From Massariosphaeria phaeospora (Eukaryota; Ascomycota; Dothideomycetes; Pleosporales), in assembly GCA_011032825.1 (NCBI GenBank), contig JAADJZ010000011.1:186001-250000 (forward strand): a stretch of DNA of 64,000 nt. The letters run 5' to 3'. Positions 46,097-56,794 of this stretch are shown one piece after another. Each line of letters begins with the position of its first letter. Positions within the stretch are counted from its first letter, which is position 1. The notes beneath the pieces are model-generated. The model was given only the letters and a program-made list of their open reading frames with translations, ran no database searches and had not been told where the DNA came from. Made by a program: the position numbers and the translations under genes.

Positions 46097-47776
46097 CTAC
46101 GGGTATACTGCGGATTCTCTGATCGATCTAGCCGCTATTTCGTCGCCAAAGGGGAAGCACTTCTGAGCAAGAGGGAAATTGAGTGTCTGACCAGCCTGCA
46201 GGTTAGCTCAGTGTCCATGCGCAGAAAACAGCTTGGGAAAGGGTTGACTACTTACCGCAATCTGGACAGTGAACAGCGGGTCTCTTTCGCCCGTTTTCAA
46301 GGCTTGTATGTTCAGTTCTGCGCCTATATTTGCGCTCAAATTGACACCAAGCGTCCTTTTGGCGGTGCCTTCTGGTACAGCGGCTGCCGGGCAGGCACCC
46401 GCTGGCGCTATGCTAGATGTTAGCATCTCACATTCATCAGGTCCTCGTGGATTGGACGGCTTACACGCAATGGCTGACAGCTTGGCGTTGATGTTCGGTA
46501 CCCGCATGTTTAGACCGATCTCAAACCCCTGGCCTAAGGTATTGTCAGTCAAGAAAGAATGGAAGGATGGCCGCGTTCCTACCCAAAGCTTCGGCTTTCA
46601 GTTCCATACTGGGTTGCAGAAATATCGCAACACCCCCAGTGATCGAGCCGTCGACTGTCACTTCGATAGCATCGATCTCAGGCTCCCATCCGGAAAATTT
46701 GTTATTGTCTGGATTCAGTAGGTTCATCTCTAAAATCGCATCGTTGCTGAATTTCGCTGTTGCTCCACTTGTGACACCCGCACTGACGGTAATTGCTGAA
46801 AGCTCGGCTCCAACAGCAAAAGTCAACTGTGGTCCAAATTCCATCACACCTGGCACATTCACACCGGCGAGTGGGATTTGTACAATATCGAAGGTCTTGG
46901 TGAGCGCGTCCGTCACGGAGCCTGCACCAGTAAACTTGACTTGTGCGACAGCAGACACCCCTTTGGGTTTGACAGTCATGCTGGCCCCCGTAGGCACGAA
47001 GAGCTTCTGCGATATCTTGAACTCCATGTCGAACTGGCCTGTTGAGCTGCAATTCGTGCACGCAATTCGTGCCTCGAGTGGTCCCGAGGAGATGGCAAAA
47101 GAGAAGGGGAAATCGTGCACAAAGTCAATGGTCGTAGACTTGTCGATGTCTCGTCGAACTTTGTTGCTAATTGTATCCTGCGTAACGGAGCCGACGACTA
47201 AATCATAGCTATGCGCTATAGTTTGCCAGTCGCTACGGGCTGTTGCTAAGATGGCTCTATCCAACTCTGGCTCGTATTCGACCGAGGACACGACAAAGGG
47301 TCTGCGGCTGGTTCCGTTTCCGCATTGCCCAGCTGGGACCACCATCACGAAGCTGTTATTCTCTTTCTGGTCAACCCACTCCCAGACTCGTTGCGCATAC
47401 GTGAAAGCGGCATTGTCCTGAAAAGTCATGCTGATACTGCTCTCACTGCACTCGACCGATCCCAGCATGCTCTCAAAGTTCTCCATGTTCACAATGTTTT
47501 CCGAGTCGTCCGGCATGTAGACTGTTAAGTTTGCGACTGTAACCTCCGCCATATCTGCAGCCCGGTCATTAGATGCTAACTGACGATACAAATAACCATA
47601 CCGGCATCGCCCCAAAGAAATGTCTCCGTGTTCCGTAGATCCAATCCTGACGGTTCTTGACGCTTACTATTACTGCTCACTCCCAAAGGCCTAATTGGTA
47701 CAAGCGTTTCTGTCTGTACACAGCGAACAATTGCAAGCGACAGTGCAATATAGGCCGAGTTGCGTGATAGGAACAT
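46097..47776 (-). CDS. secreted DUF7029/DUF7223-type fungal protein
   Basis: Extracellular protein of unknown function. Exons 47776-47602, 47554-46583, 46533-46256 and 46195-46097 give 507 aa. A signal peptide opens the protein (MFLSRNSAYIALSLAIVRCVQT). The DUF7029-like part includes VANLTVYMPDDSENIVNMENFESMLGSVEC and FTYAQRVWEWVDQKENNSFVMVVPAGQCG. The DUF7223-like beta-rich part includes VRRDIDKSTTIDFVHDFPFSF, IACTNCSSTGQFDMEFKISQKLFVPTGASMTVKPKGVSA. An in-frame 54-nt stretch (46423-46476, GTGTAA...GATGCTAACATCTAG) looks like a retained or optional intron; splicing it gives 489 aa. The gene is an island between AT-rich patches, a setting often seen for host-interaction genes. Confidence 0.78.
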
Positions 47777-48260
47777 AGTGGGTGTACTGAAGAATAAGGC
47801 AATTACTACAAAATAAAATCCTGAATACCGGTAGTGAACGGAAGGAACCAGGAAAAAAAGAAAAAAAGAAAGAAATAAGATGTCGACTCAGAACTATTCT
47901 AGGATACCAATAGTATCGTGTCGAGAGTATATACAGTACAAGAGCTGTCAAAGATACTCTAGTCTCAACTGTAGTGTTAGGTTTGAAGTCCGGAACTACT
48001 ATTTATTAATGTCAAACCGAACGAGCCTCAAGTTGAACCACGAACTGTTTAGCGTTACACAATAAAAGTCCGCAAGAATGCCTAAAATCCGCGATAGCTT
48101 GCGCACCAACTAGCTGAATGAAAGTCTAAGGATAATGTGTTTCATGGACACATCTAGAGCTAAATGCTCACCCTCCTAGCAAAGGAATAGCCCAAAACAG
48201 CTAAGTTATCCTGCGAATCTTAGGCTATTTCTTTTCCTAGAAGAGAGAAGAAAAAGCGTA
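47777..48260. other. upstream region grading into AT-rich transposon block
   Basis: Promoter side of the secreted-protein gene. An A-rich run on the plus strand at about 47851-47876 is followed by progressive loss of GC. No gene. Confidence 0.5.
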
Positions 48261-50131
48261 ACGTAAATTCCTAGCGAGTTGCTTACCTAGGCGAGTTGCT
48301 TACCTGCGCCAAGCTCTCTACCAACACCTGCTTTCTTTTCTCTACTACGCGATAGCTTAACTACACAACGCGCTACGCGCTTTAAACAAAAGCTAAATAT
48401 AGCTTGCAATTTAGGCTATCTAACGCAACGTAACACTTTTTTAGCAACGCGCTGCATTAATCTACAACGTTTTTTAAAAAACACTAAACAATTAGCTTGC
48501 TAAAAAACTTTTACAACGCAATTGTACACTTAACTTAATAAAACTTTGTTTAACAAAAAACATAGTAACGTACTCTACGAGCGAGTAGGCTACACAAGCG
48601 AGTAGGCTACTTGCGCCAAGACTCTACTAAAACTCTCTCAACAACGCGATGCTTTAACAAGAAAACTAGTTACTAGCTCTAAAGAAAGCTCAATTGCAGC
48701 TTGCGCTTTAAGCTATTAAAAAAAACGCGAATTTCTTTTAGCAACGCGCTGCAGCAATCTACAATGTACTTCGAAACACTCTAAAGCGTTAACGCGCTAG
48801 AACTTCCTTTCAACGCAATTTTACGCTTAACTTAATGAATCTACTTAAGACAAAGAGAAAAGTAATTGTTTAGCATGTACTTAACTTTAACGCGCGAGAA
48901 TTTCTCTCTTAGCTCGCTGCTCGCTGCTATAGCTAATATAGCTAATTCTTTGCGCGCTAAGCGTTATCTAGGCTATGTTAGCGTAAATTGGCCTAGTACG
49001 TTCGTTAGGCGCTAACCTAAGCTTAAAGTTAAGTTTAATTGCAAGTACAACTACAAGAAAGTCTTGTGCGAGAATTTTAAAGTTATTTAAAAGTAGTTTA
49101 AGCTTGTAAAGAACATAAAAGCGAAGTACAACATTTAAAATAAAAACACTTACAACTTTAACAAGTCTAGCTTTACAATAAGCATAATATTAACTAAAGT
49201 AGTTGTTATAAGCTATAAGCGCCGAGAACGGCTAAAGAGCGTTTAGCAAAGCAATTGAAAGTAAACGACAGTAATCCAAAGCGTTAACGCAACGAAGTAA
49301 GCAATTTTACTTTTTATTATTTTTTAGAGCAAGCACTACTTCTTTGCCTAGTACAAGAAAAAGAATCTACTTTAAAACTAGGTTATTGCAGTTTCTAAAA
49401 ACAGCTAGACAACAAATAAACTTAGTTTTAAGTAGTTAAAGCACTTTGATAAGTATACAAAAAAGCATACTATTAGCGCATACTACTTACTTATAATCGA
49501 CAGCTATAAAAGCTACAACTCGCTCGAATTCTAGTAGTACTACAAAAAAAACAGAATTATTACTTTCTACATGCTTCTTTACTTATCGCATTTGCTACAG
49601 CTGCTTAATATAAGCTGTTTTACGCTGTTAAAAGCTGCGTATAGCTGCTAAGCTAAAAACCTAATGCGCAGCTATATTAACTACATTACGAAACTTAAGT
49701 TTCTACTATGCTTCAAAGCTGCTTTTAGCGCTTTAATTACAACTAATAATATTCTAGAAAGGTTTAAAGAAGCTGGATTAGCTTTATTTAACCTAAAAGC
49801 AGTTATATCAAAGCTTAACGTGCAGTTGCGCACGCTATTACTACTTTCTATTATCAACGCTCTCTAGCAGTCTTAAATACCAAGCAATACTCTTAAATTT
49901 AGATTACAATTAAAGCTAATTTAAAAGAGAATTTAGCAACATGTAGATAGCTTACTTACTTTAATAGTTAATGCCTTTAGAAAGCTTTCAAAAGGCGCTA
50001 AGCGAATAGCGCATTTCTTAGTGTTAATGCGCAGCTAGGTAGCTAAGCTTTAAGTAGCTAACAAAGCTGCTAAGCTTTAAGTAGCTAACAAAGCTGCTAC
50101 GCAACGTAAATCGTACAAAAAAAAGCGTGTA

Positions 50132-52426
50132 ACGTACTTTACAAGTAGTTAAGCTACACGAGTTCGCAAAACACTTTTGCTAAGCTTCTACTAACTCTAC
50201 CTATGTACACGATGCTTTAACAACAACACTAAATAGAACTTTCTAATAAACGTTAGATACAAACTACTCTTTAAGCTTTTAAACAAAATGCAATACTTTT
50301 TTTGCAACGCGCTGCAGCTATCTATAACGTTTTTTGAACAACACTAAGCTATCAACGCGCTAAACAACTTTTACAAGCAGATTATAAGCCTAAATTAATA
50401 AATCTAACAAAAACTAAGAAAAGCGTAGTTGTTGAGTATATACTTAAGCTTATATTGCGCGGATTTCTTTTTAAGCTCGCAGCTGTAGCTGATATAGCCA
50501 ATTCCTTGCGCGCAAAGCGCAATCTAGGCTAGGTTAGCTTAAACTAGCTTAGTACGTAGGTTATGCACTGCTTTAAGTTTACAATAAAGTTTAATTGCAA
50601 GTACAATTACAAAAAAGCGCTTTGCAAATTTTTTAAAGTTATTTAAAGCTAGTTTCGCCTAGTAGCTAACATAAAAGCTAAGTACAGTATCTAGAATGTA
50701 GATACGTACAACTTTAACAAAACAAGCTTTATAATAAGCTAGATATTAACTAGAGCAGTTGTTACAACTTTAGAGAAACAAGAACAGCTAAAGGCAATAC
50801 AGCAAGGCAATAGAAAGTAAACAACAGTTATCCAAAGCATCAACGCAACAAAGTAAGCTATTCTACTTTTTATTATTTTTAAAAGCTAATACTACTTCTT
50901 TGCCTAGTAATGTACTTTATAGGTTCGCCGGACACACAGGTTCGCCGAACACTTGTTTTTACTAAAGAAAATCAATAATCTAAGGCTTAATAACTCTAGA
51001 TCTACTTTATAGAATTTTCTAAAAATTTAATATGTTATTTCTGTATACATTAACTTTTCAATTCTAATATTACTAAGCTCTACCTAGTCTAATTCTAGAG
51101 ATACAAAAAATACGCTAAAATAATTCCTGTAATTTAGGCTTTCTTTAATAGCTTTTTAAATACTAAGGCTAGAGCTTAGTAACTTTAGAATCTTAAAGTT
51201 TATATAGATGCAGCTTAGTAGTGAAATTTTTAGAGAATTCTATAAAGTAGATCTAAAGTTATTAAGCTTTAGATTATTAATTTTCCTTAGTAAAAACAAG
51301 TGTTCGGCGAACCTGTGTGTTCGGCGAACCTATAAGGTACGTTATAAAAAAAAGTATTTACTCTAAAACTAGGTTATTGCAGTTTCTAAAAAAAGCTAGA
51401 CAACAAATAAGCTTAAGCTGCAGTAGTTAAAGCACTTTAATAAGTATACAAAGAAAAAAGTAGTTAGCAGCTACTAACTACTTGCAATTAACGGCTATAA
51501 AAGCTATAACTCGCTTGCATTTTAGCAATACTACAAAAAGAACAAGATTATTACTATTTGCATGCTTCTGTACTTATCGCACTTTTTACAGCTTTTTAAT
51601 GTAAGTTGTTTTGCTTTTCTAAAAAAAGCGTACAAGCGCTAAGCCGAAGATTTTATACGCAACTAGATTACTTACATTACAAAACTTAAGTTTCTACTAT
51701 GCTTTATACGCGCTTATAATGCAGCAATTACTTTTAGTAATATCCAAAAAAGTTTTAAAGCGCTAAATTGGTTTTATTTAACTTAGAACGGGTTATAATA
51801 GCTTTTGACGTTTAGCTACGTACTCTATTACTACTACTTTCTAGCAATAAGCTCTAGCAGTCGCAAACTCTAAGCAATACTTTTAAATTAAAGTCGCAAT
51901 TAACGCTTGTAAAAGCAAGAATTTAGAAGTATATAAATAGCTCGCTAACTTCTATAGTAGATGCTTTTAAAAAAGTTTTAAAAAGAGCAGCTATTATCGC
52001 GCACAAGCTAGTGTTAGCGCAACGGAAAATAGCTAAGCTAAAAATAGCAAATAAAGCTGCTACGCAACGTAAATTGCATAAAAGAAAGCAGGTTTAAGCA
52101 AAAAGAACTTTGATAGTTAAAAATAAAGCTCGTTTAACTGCTCTAAAGAAGTTTAAAGCGCGTAGTAATAAAAAAAAGCTAAAGACGCAAGTGCGCGCTA
52201 GATCAAGTAAACTATCTCAAAAGTAGTGTAAATAGTGCAATTAAACTAAGCATAACGCGCGTACGTGTAAGCAAGCAGCAAAAGTAAACTCTAAATAATA
52301 TCTTAAGTTAGATTGCTTTATATAGAGCTAAAATAAGCTGTTTTGCGCTAGAATAAAGTGGTTTTGGTAGAAGCTTGGCAAAAGTGTTTCGCGAACTCGT
52401 GTAGCTCAACTACCCGTAAAGTACGT
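50132..52426 (+). mobile_element. pogo/Fot1-like transposon, element 2 (nested in element 1)
   Basis: Inserted in element 1 at TA (50130-50131, repeated at 52427-52428). The left end is ACGTACTTT + ACAAGTAGTTAAGCTAC + ACGAGTTCGCAAAACAC; the right end reversed is ACGTACTTT + ACGGGTAGTTGAGCTAC + ACGAGTTCGCGAAACAC. Without the MITE it carries, it is about 1.86 kb. DDE remnants at about 51480-51630 match element 1 closely, but the second Asp codon is AAC (51490-51492). The element 1 body resumes intact on its far side, which fixes the boundaries. Confidence 0.87.
50910..51342. mobile_element. 433-bp MITE (pogo-type ends) nested in element 2
   Basis: Flanked by TA (50908-50909 and 51343-51344). 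The ends are ATGTACTTT/ACGTACCTT caps, then ATAGGTTCGCCGGACAC and ACAGGTTCGCCGAACAC (right end with CGAACAC in both modules). The inverted repeat continues inward for about 110 bp on each side (TTACTAAAGAAAATCAATAA against TTACTAAGGAAAATTAATAA reversed), so the element can fold into a long hairpin. There is no coding capacity; it is presumably moved by a pogo-family transposase. Confidence 0.87.
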
Positions 52427-53500
52427 TACAAAAAGAAAAAATACTAATAGTTAAAAAAAGCTAAAAGTTAACAGCTCTAAAGAAGTTTAGTGCGCGTAGT
52501 AATAAAAAAAAAGCAAAAAAAAAAGCGCGCGCTAATAAGAGCAACTAGCTTGCAAAGCGCTGTAGCAAGTGCAGCGAAGCAGAACACAACTTGCGCACGT
52601 ATAAAAATAACGCAAATGTAGCGCAAAAGTAGTATTTAATGCAATTATATGCTGTACTAGCCTAAAAGGCAACATAATAAGCTAATTTGTCGTAGTTTTA
52701 GTAGAGTTTTAGCGTAAGTAGCTTACTTGCCTGTGTAGCTTACTCGCTCGTAGAGTACGTTAATTAAAAAGTATACTATTTACTTTAACGCGCAAAGCTT
52801 TCTACTTAGGCCTGCTAAGTTAAAAAATAAAGCTAATCTACTACTCGCAGCGCGAAGCTAGCTACTAGTTAAAAAAAACTAGATTACGTTGTTCGTTAAG
52901 CGTTACTCTAAGCTTTAAATTGAGTTTAATTAAAAGTACAACTATAAAAGAGCTCTTTGTAAGAATTTTAAGCTTATAGCTAACTAGTTTAAGCTTGTAG
53001 CAAATATAAAAGCTAAGTACAACGTAGTAAACAAAAATACTTACAACTTTAATAAAACGAGCTTTATAATAGACTAGATTTTAATAGGTATAGTAATTAC
53101 TAGCTTAGAGCGTTAAAAACAGCCGAAAATAGTGTAGCAAAGTAATAGAAAGTAAACAATAGTAGTGCAAAGCGTTAACGCAATAGAGTAAGCTATTTTA
53201 CTTTTTACTATTTTTTAAAGCAAGAACTATTTTTTTGCTTAGTACAAAGAGAATAGCTTACTTTGTAACTAGGTTATCGCAGTTTTTAAAAATAGCTAAA
53301 CAAATAACGAGCTAAGTTTAGAGTAGTTAAAGTACTTTAACGCTTATACAAAAAAACGTACTATTAAAATAGTACGTTTACTTTTTATTAACAGCTATAA
53401 AAGCTATAACTCGCTTGCTTTCTAGTAGTACTACAAAAATAACAGCATTATTACTTTTTACATGCTTCTTTACTTGTTGCACTTTTTGCAGCATTTTAAT

Positions 53501-53827
53501 TAGAGTAGTAAATAAGTATAAGTTGAGTTAAAGTTGAGTTAGCTTACGTAAAACTCTAGTGCTAACTTAACCTATACCTACGCTAAAACGTTTTAGCGTA
53601 GGTATAGGTTGAGTTAGCACAGACTTCTACAATTCTATATTTTAATATATTTTCTCTTTATAATTATAACAGCTAGTTATAATAGGTTTATTAACCTAAC
53701 GGTAGTACCTATAACTCAACTTTAACCTACGCTTTAATTACTCTAACTCAACTTTAACTCTAGGTCTGTGCGACTCTAACTCAACTTATACTCAACAGTA
53801 GGTACTCTCTACCCATTCGCTAGCGTA
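53501..53827. mobile_element. non-autonomous inverted-repeat element, possibly hAT-like
   Basis: It interrupts the element 4 transposase remnant. ATTTTAAT occurs on both sides (53493-53500 and 53828-53835), an 8-bp duplication such as hAT elements make. The left end TAGAGTAGTAAATAAGTATA resembles the reversed right region TAGAGAGTACCTACTGTTGA, though ~16 extra bases follow on the right. Repeated TTGAGTTA words and a 62-bp near-perfect palindrome lie inside (separate entry). The superfamily assignment is tentative. Confidence 0.55.
53559..53620. repeat. 62-bp palindrome, inner 38 bp perfect
   Basis: Centred between 53589 and 53590. The inner arms (53571-53589 and 53590-53608) are exact inverse copies; the full 31-bp arms differ at a single pair. 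There is no spacer, so it can extrude as a cruciform. Confidence 0.9.
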
Positions 53828-53977
53828 ATTTTAATATTAGCTATTTTGCGCTTTTAAAAAAAGCGCACGGCTGCTAAACTAAGAATCTAATACGCAATCG
53901 CATTAACTACATTACTAAACTTAAGTTTTTGCTATGCTTTATTAGCGCTTACAACGCTTTTATTACAAAAAGCAATA

Positions 53978-54890
53978 ACGTATTGAATTACCAAGCTAGC
54001 TAGATTACTAAGCCGGCTACTTTTTCTTAGCATTAAATCCTTAGGTTTAAAGCTTAATAACTTTACTAATAGTAGAGCTATCTAGATAATTTTTACACTA
54101 TTTTAAAGCTCTAATCTAAAGCTATAACATGCGCTAAGAACTTTAGCTATTGCTTATGTAATCTTAATTATATTAAGCTTTAAACTATAACTACTGCGCT
54201 TAAGCTTTATACCTAGTATATACTACTTAACTACTATAGTAAATAGTAATACTTTCTAATATTCTTTTATAAAGCTATCGTTAAGTATTTATTAAAATTT
54301 TATAGCGTACAGCTTAAAATTATAGCTAGTATAAAAGTTAAAAAGTTACTAATATTTTTATACTTTTTAAGTAAAGAGATTTATATATAGCTTATACAAT
54401 TTACTATAAAACTACTAAGTACTTTAGTATGTAGTCTAATCTAGCTATATTAAGTTTAAAAAGTAATAAATACTTATAATTATAAGTAATAATTTTATTC
54501 TAAACTACTTAACTTTGTATATAAAATCTAACTTTACTTACTAGCTTTAAATCTAAGCTATACGCTATAAAATTTATATAAAACTATAATTTAGAGTATA
54601 CAATAAACTATTAAAGAGTTTTACTATTTATTATAGTAGTTAAGTACTAAAAGTAGAAATTAAAAGCTAAACAAATTTTATTATTTTTAAACTCTAACAA
54701 CTCTAGCTATACTAGTTTTATTTAGGTAACTTTTAGTAGATCTTAAAAAACTAGACTAAAGCTTTAAAACAGTGTTAAAATTATCTAAATAGCTCTACTA
54801 TTAGTAAAGTTATTAAGCTTTAAACCTAAAAATTTAATGCTAAAAAAAGTAGCTAGCTTAGTAATCTAGCTAGCTTAGTAATTTAATAAG
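53978..54890. mobile_element. 913-bp non-autonomous element 5 with long inverted repeats
   Basis: Flanked by TA (53976-53977 and 54891-54892). The left end is ACGTATTGA + ATTACCAAGCTAGCTAG + ATTACTAAGCCGGCTAC; the right end reversed is ACTTATTAA + ATTACTAAGCTAGCTAG + ATTACTAAGCTAGCTAC. The arms stay recognisably inverse for about 140 bp (TTAGGTTTAAAGCTTAATAA on the left). The interior (about 54,100-54,700) is very AT-rich without protein remnants and resembles 62,540-63,010. Confidence 0.82.
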
Positions 54891-54931
54891 TTAGCTATAG
54901 TTACTATATATATTAAAACAATTTTAAACTA

Positions 54932-56794
54932 ACGTACTTTACGAGTTCGTGCATTACATAGGTTCGTGCATTACTTTTGCTAAGCTCCTACCAAAACCAC
55001 TTTATTCTAGCGCAAAACAGCTTACTTTAGCTTTTTGTAGAGTAATATAACAGAAGATATTATTTAGAGTTTACTTTTACTACTTGCTTACACGTACGCG
55101 CGTTGTGCTTAGCTTAATAACACTATTTATACTATTTTTAAAATAGTTTACCTACTTTAGCGCGCACTTGTGTCTTTAGCTTTTTTTTATTACTACGCGC
55201 TTTAAACTCCTTTAGAGCAGTTAAACAAGCTTTATTTTTAACTATTAAAGTTTTTTCTGCTTAAACTCGCTTTCTTTTATGCAATTTACGTTGCGTAGCA
55301 GCTTTATTTGCTATTTTTAGCTTAGCTATTTTCTGTTGCGCTAATACTAGCTTGTGCGCAATAATAGCTGCTTCTTTTGAAACTTTTTTAAAAGCTTCTA
55401 TTATAGACGTTGGTAAGCTATTTATATACTTCTAAATTGTTGCTTTTACAAGCGTTAATTGCGACTCTAGTTTAAAAGTATTGCTTAGAGTTTGCGACTG
55501 CTAGAGCTCGTTGTTAATAAATAGTAGTAGTAATAAAGTACGTAGCTAAATGTCAAGACCTGTTATAACTCGTTCTAGGTTAAATAAAACCAATCTAGCG
55601 CTTTAAAACTTTTCTTGGATATTACTAAAAGTAATTGCTGCATTATAAGCGCGTATAAAGCATAGTAAGAACTTAAGTTTTGTAATGTAAGTAATCTAGT
55701 TGCGCATAAAATCTTTAGCTTAGCGCTCGTACGCTTTTTTAAAAAAAGTAAAACAACTTACATTAAAAAGCTGCAAAAAGTGCGATAAGTGCAAAAGCAT
55801 GCAAATAGTAATAATTTTGTTTTTCTTGTAGTATTGCTAGAATGCAAGCGAGTTATAGCTTTTATAGCTATCAATTGCGAGTAGTTAGTAGCTGCTAACT
55901 ACTTTTTTCTTTGTATGCTTATTAAAGTGCTTTAACTACTACCGCCTAAGCTTATTTGTTGTCTAGCTCTTTTTAGAAACTGCAATAACCTAGTTTTAAA
56001 GCAAATTTTTTTCTTGTACTAAGCAAAGAGGTAATAGTAGCTTTTAAAAATAATAAAAAGTAGAATAGCTTACCTTGTCGCGTTAATGCCTTGAATAACT
56101 GTTGTTTACTTTCTATTACTTTGTTGTATTGCCTTTAGCCGTTCTCGTTTCTCTAAAGCAGTAACAATTGCTTTAGTTAATATCTAGCCTATTATAAATT
56201 CTGTTTTGTTAAAGTTGTACGTGTTTACATTTTAGATACTGTACTTAGCTTTGATATTAGCTACTAGGCGAAACTAGCTCTAAATAACTTTAAAATTCTT
56301 GCAAAGCGCTTTTTTGTAATTGTACTTGCAATTAAACTTTATTGTAAACTTAAAGCAGTGCATAACTTAAGTACTAGGCTAGTTTAAGCTAACCTAGCCT
56401 AGATTGCGCTTTGCGCGCAAGAAATTGGCTATATTAGCTATAGCTGCGAGCTTAAAAAGAAATCTGCGCGATATAAGCTTAAGTATATACTCAACAACTA
56501 CGCTCTTTTTAGTCTTTGTTAGATTTTTTAATTTAGGCTAGTAATTTGCTTGTAAAGTCTATTCTGCGCGTTAGTAGCTTAGTGTTAATTAAGCAACGTT
56601 GTAGATAGCTGCAGCGCGTTGCTAAAAAAGTATTGCATTTTGTTTAAAAGCTTAAAGAGCAAGCTGTATCTAACGTTCTTTAGAAAGTTCTATTTAGTGT
56701 TGTTGTTAAAGCATTACGTAGAAAGTAGAGTTTGGTAAAAGTTTAGCAAAAGTAATGCACGAACTCGTGTAATGCACGAACTCGTAAAGTACGT
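54932..56794 (-). mobile_element. pogo/Fot1-like transposon, element 3 (uninterrupted, 1863 bp)
   Basis: Flanked by TA (54930-54931 and 56795-56796). The left end is ACGTACTTT + ACGAGTTCGTGCATTAC + ATAGGTTCGTGCATTAC. The right end reversed has two identical modules ACGAGTTCGTGCATTAC, a perfect 17-bp tandem. This is the only apparently complete, uninterrupted autonomous-size copy. The transposase lies on the minus strand; the DDE remnant is near 55,780-55,890 with the second Asp codon still GAT (55870-55872). Stops at former Trp/Gln codons make it a pseudogene. Confidence 0.87.

Larger units (their letters stand above)
48568..52760 (+). mobile_element. pogo/Fot1-like transposon, element 1 (contains element 2)
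   Basis: Bounded by TA (48566-48567 and 52761-52762). Terminal inverted repeats of about 58 bp start with the cap ACGTACTCT and two 17-bp modules: left ACGAGCGAGTAGGCTAC and ACAAGCGAGTAGGCTAC; right (reversed) ACGAGCGAGTAAGCTAC and ACAGGCAAGTAAGCTAC. Without nested element 2 it measures about 1.9 kb, Fot1-sized. The plus-strand remnant near 49480-49640 reads as the pogo DDE block (LIIDSYKSYNSLEF with stops, then SHLLQ). The second catalytic Asp is still GAC (49499-49501). Trp and Gln codons have become TAG/TAA, as expected from RIP. Confidence 0.88.
48261..53977 (+). mobile_element. pogo/Fot1-like transposon, element 4 (outermost host of the nest)
   Basis: The left end follows TA (48259-48260): a 9-bp cap ACGTAAATT, then CCTAGCGAGTTGCTTAC and CTAGGCGAGTTGCTTAC in tandem. 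The body is broken by element 1 at 48568 and resumes at 52763; the resumed sequence aligns with the corresponding stretch of elements 1 and 2. Transposase remnants around 53380-53500 read as the pogo DDE segment with the second Asp codon changed to AAC (53390-53392). A further insertion lies at 53501-53827, and element 5 enters at 53978. I could not find the right end, which may lie among later insertions or be lost. All frames are full of stops. Confidence 0.7.

Noticed and set aside
49664..49867. Open frame of 67 codons in the transposon block
   Set aside because: It is an uninterrupted piece of the element 1 transposase remnant downstream of the DDE block, not an independent gene.
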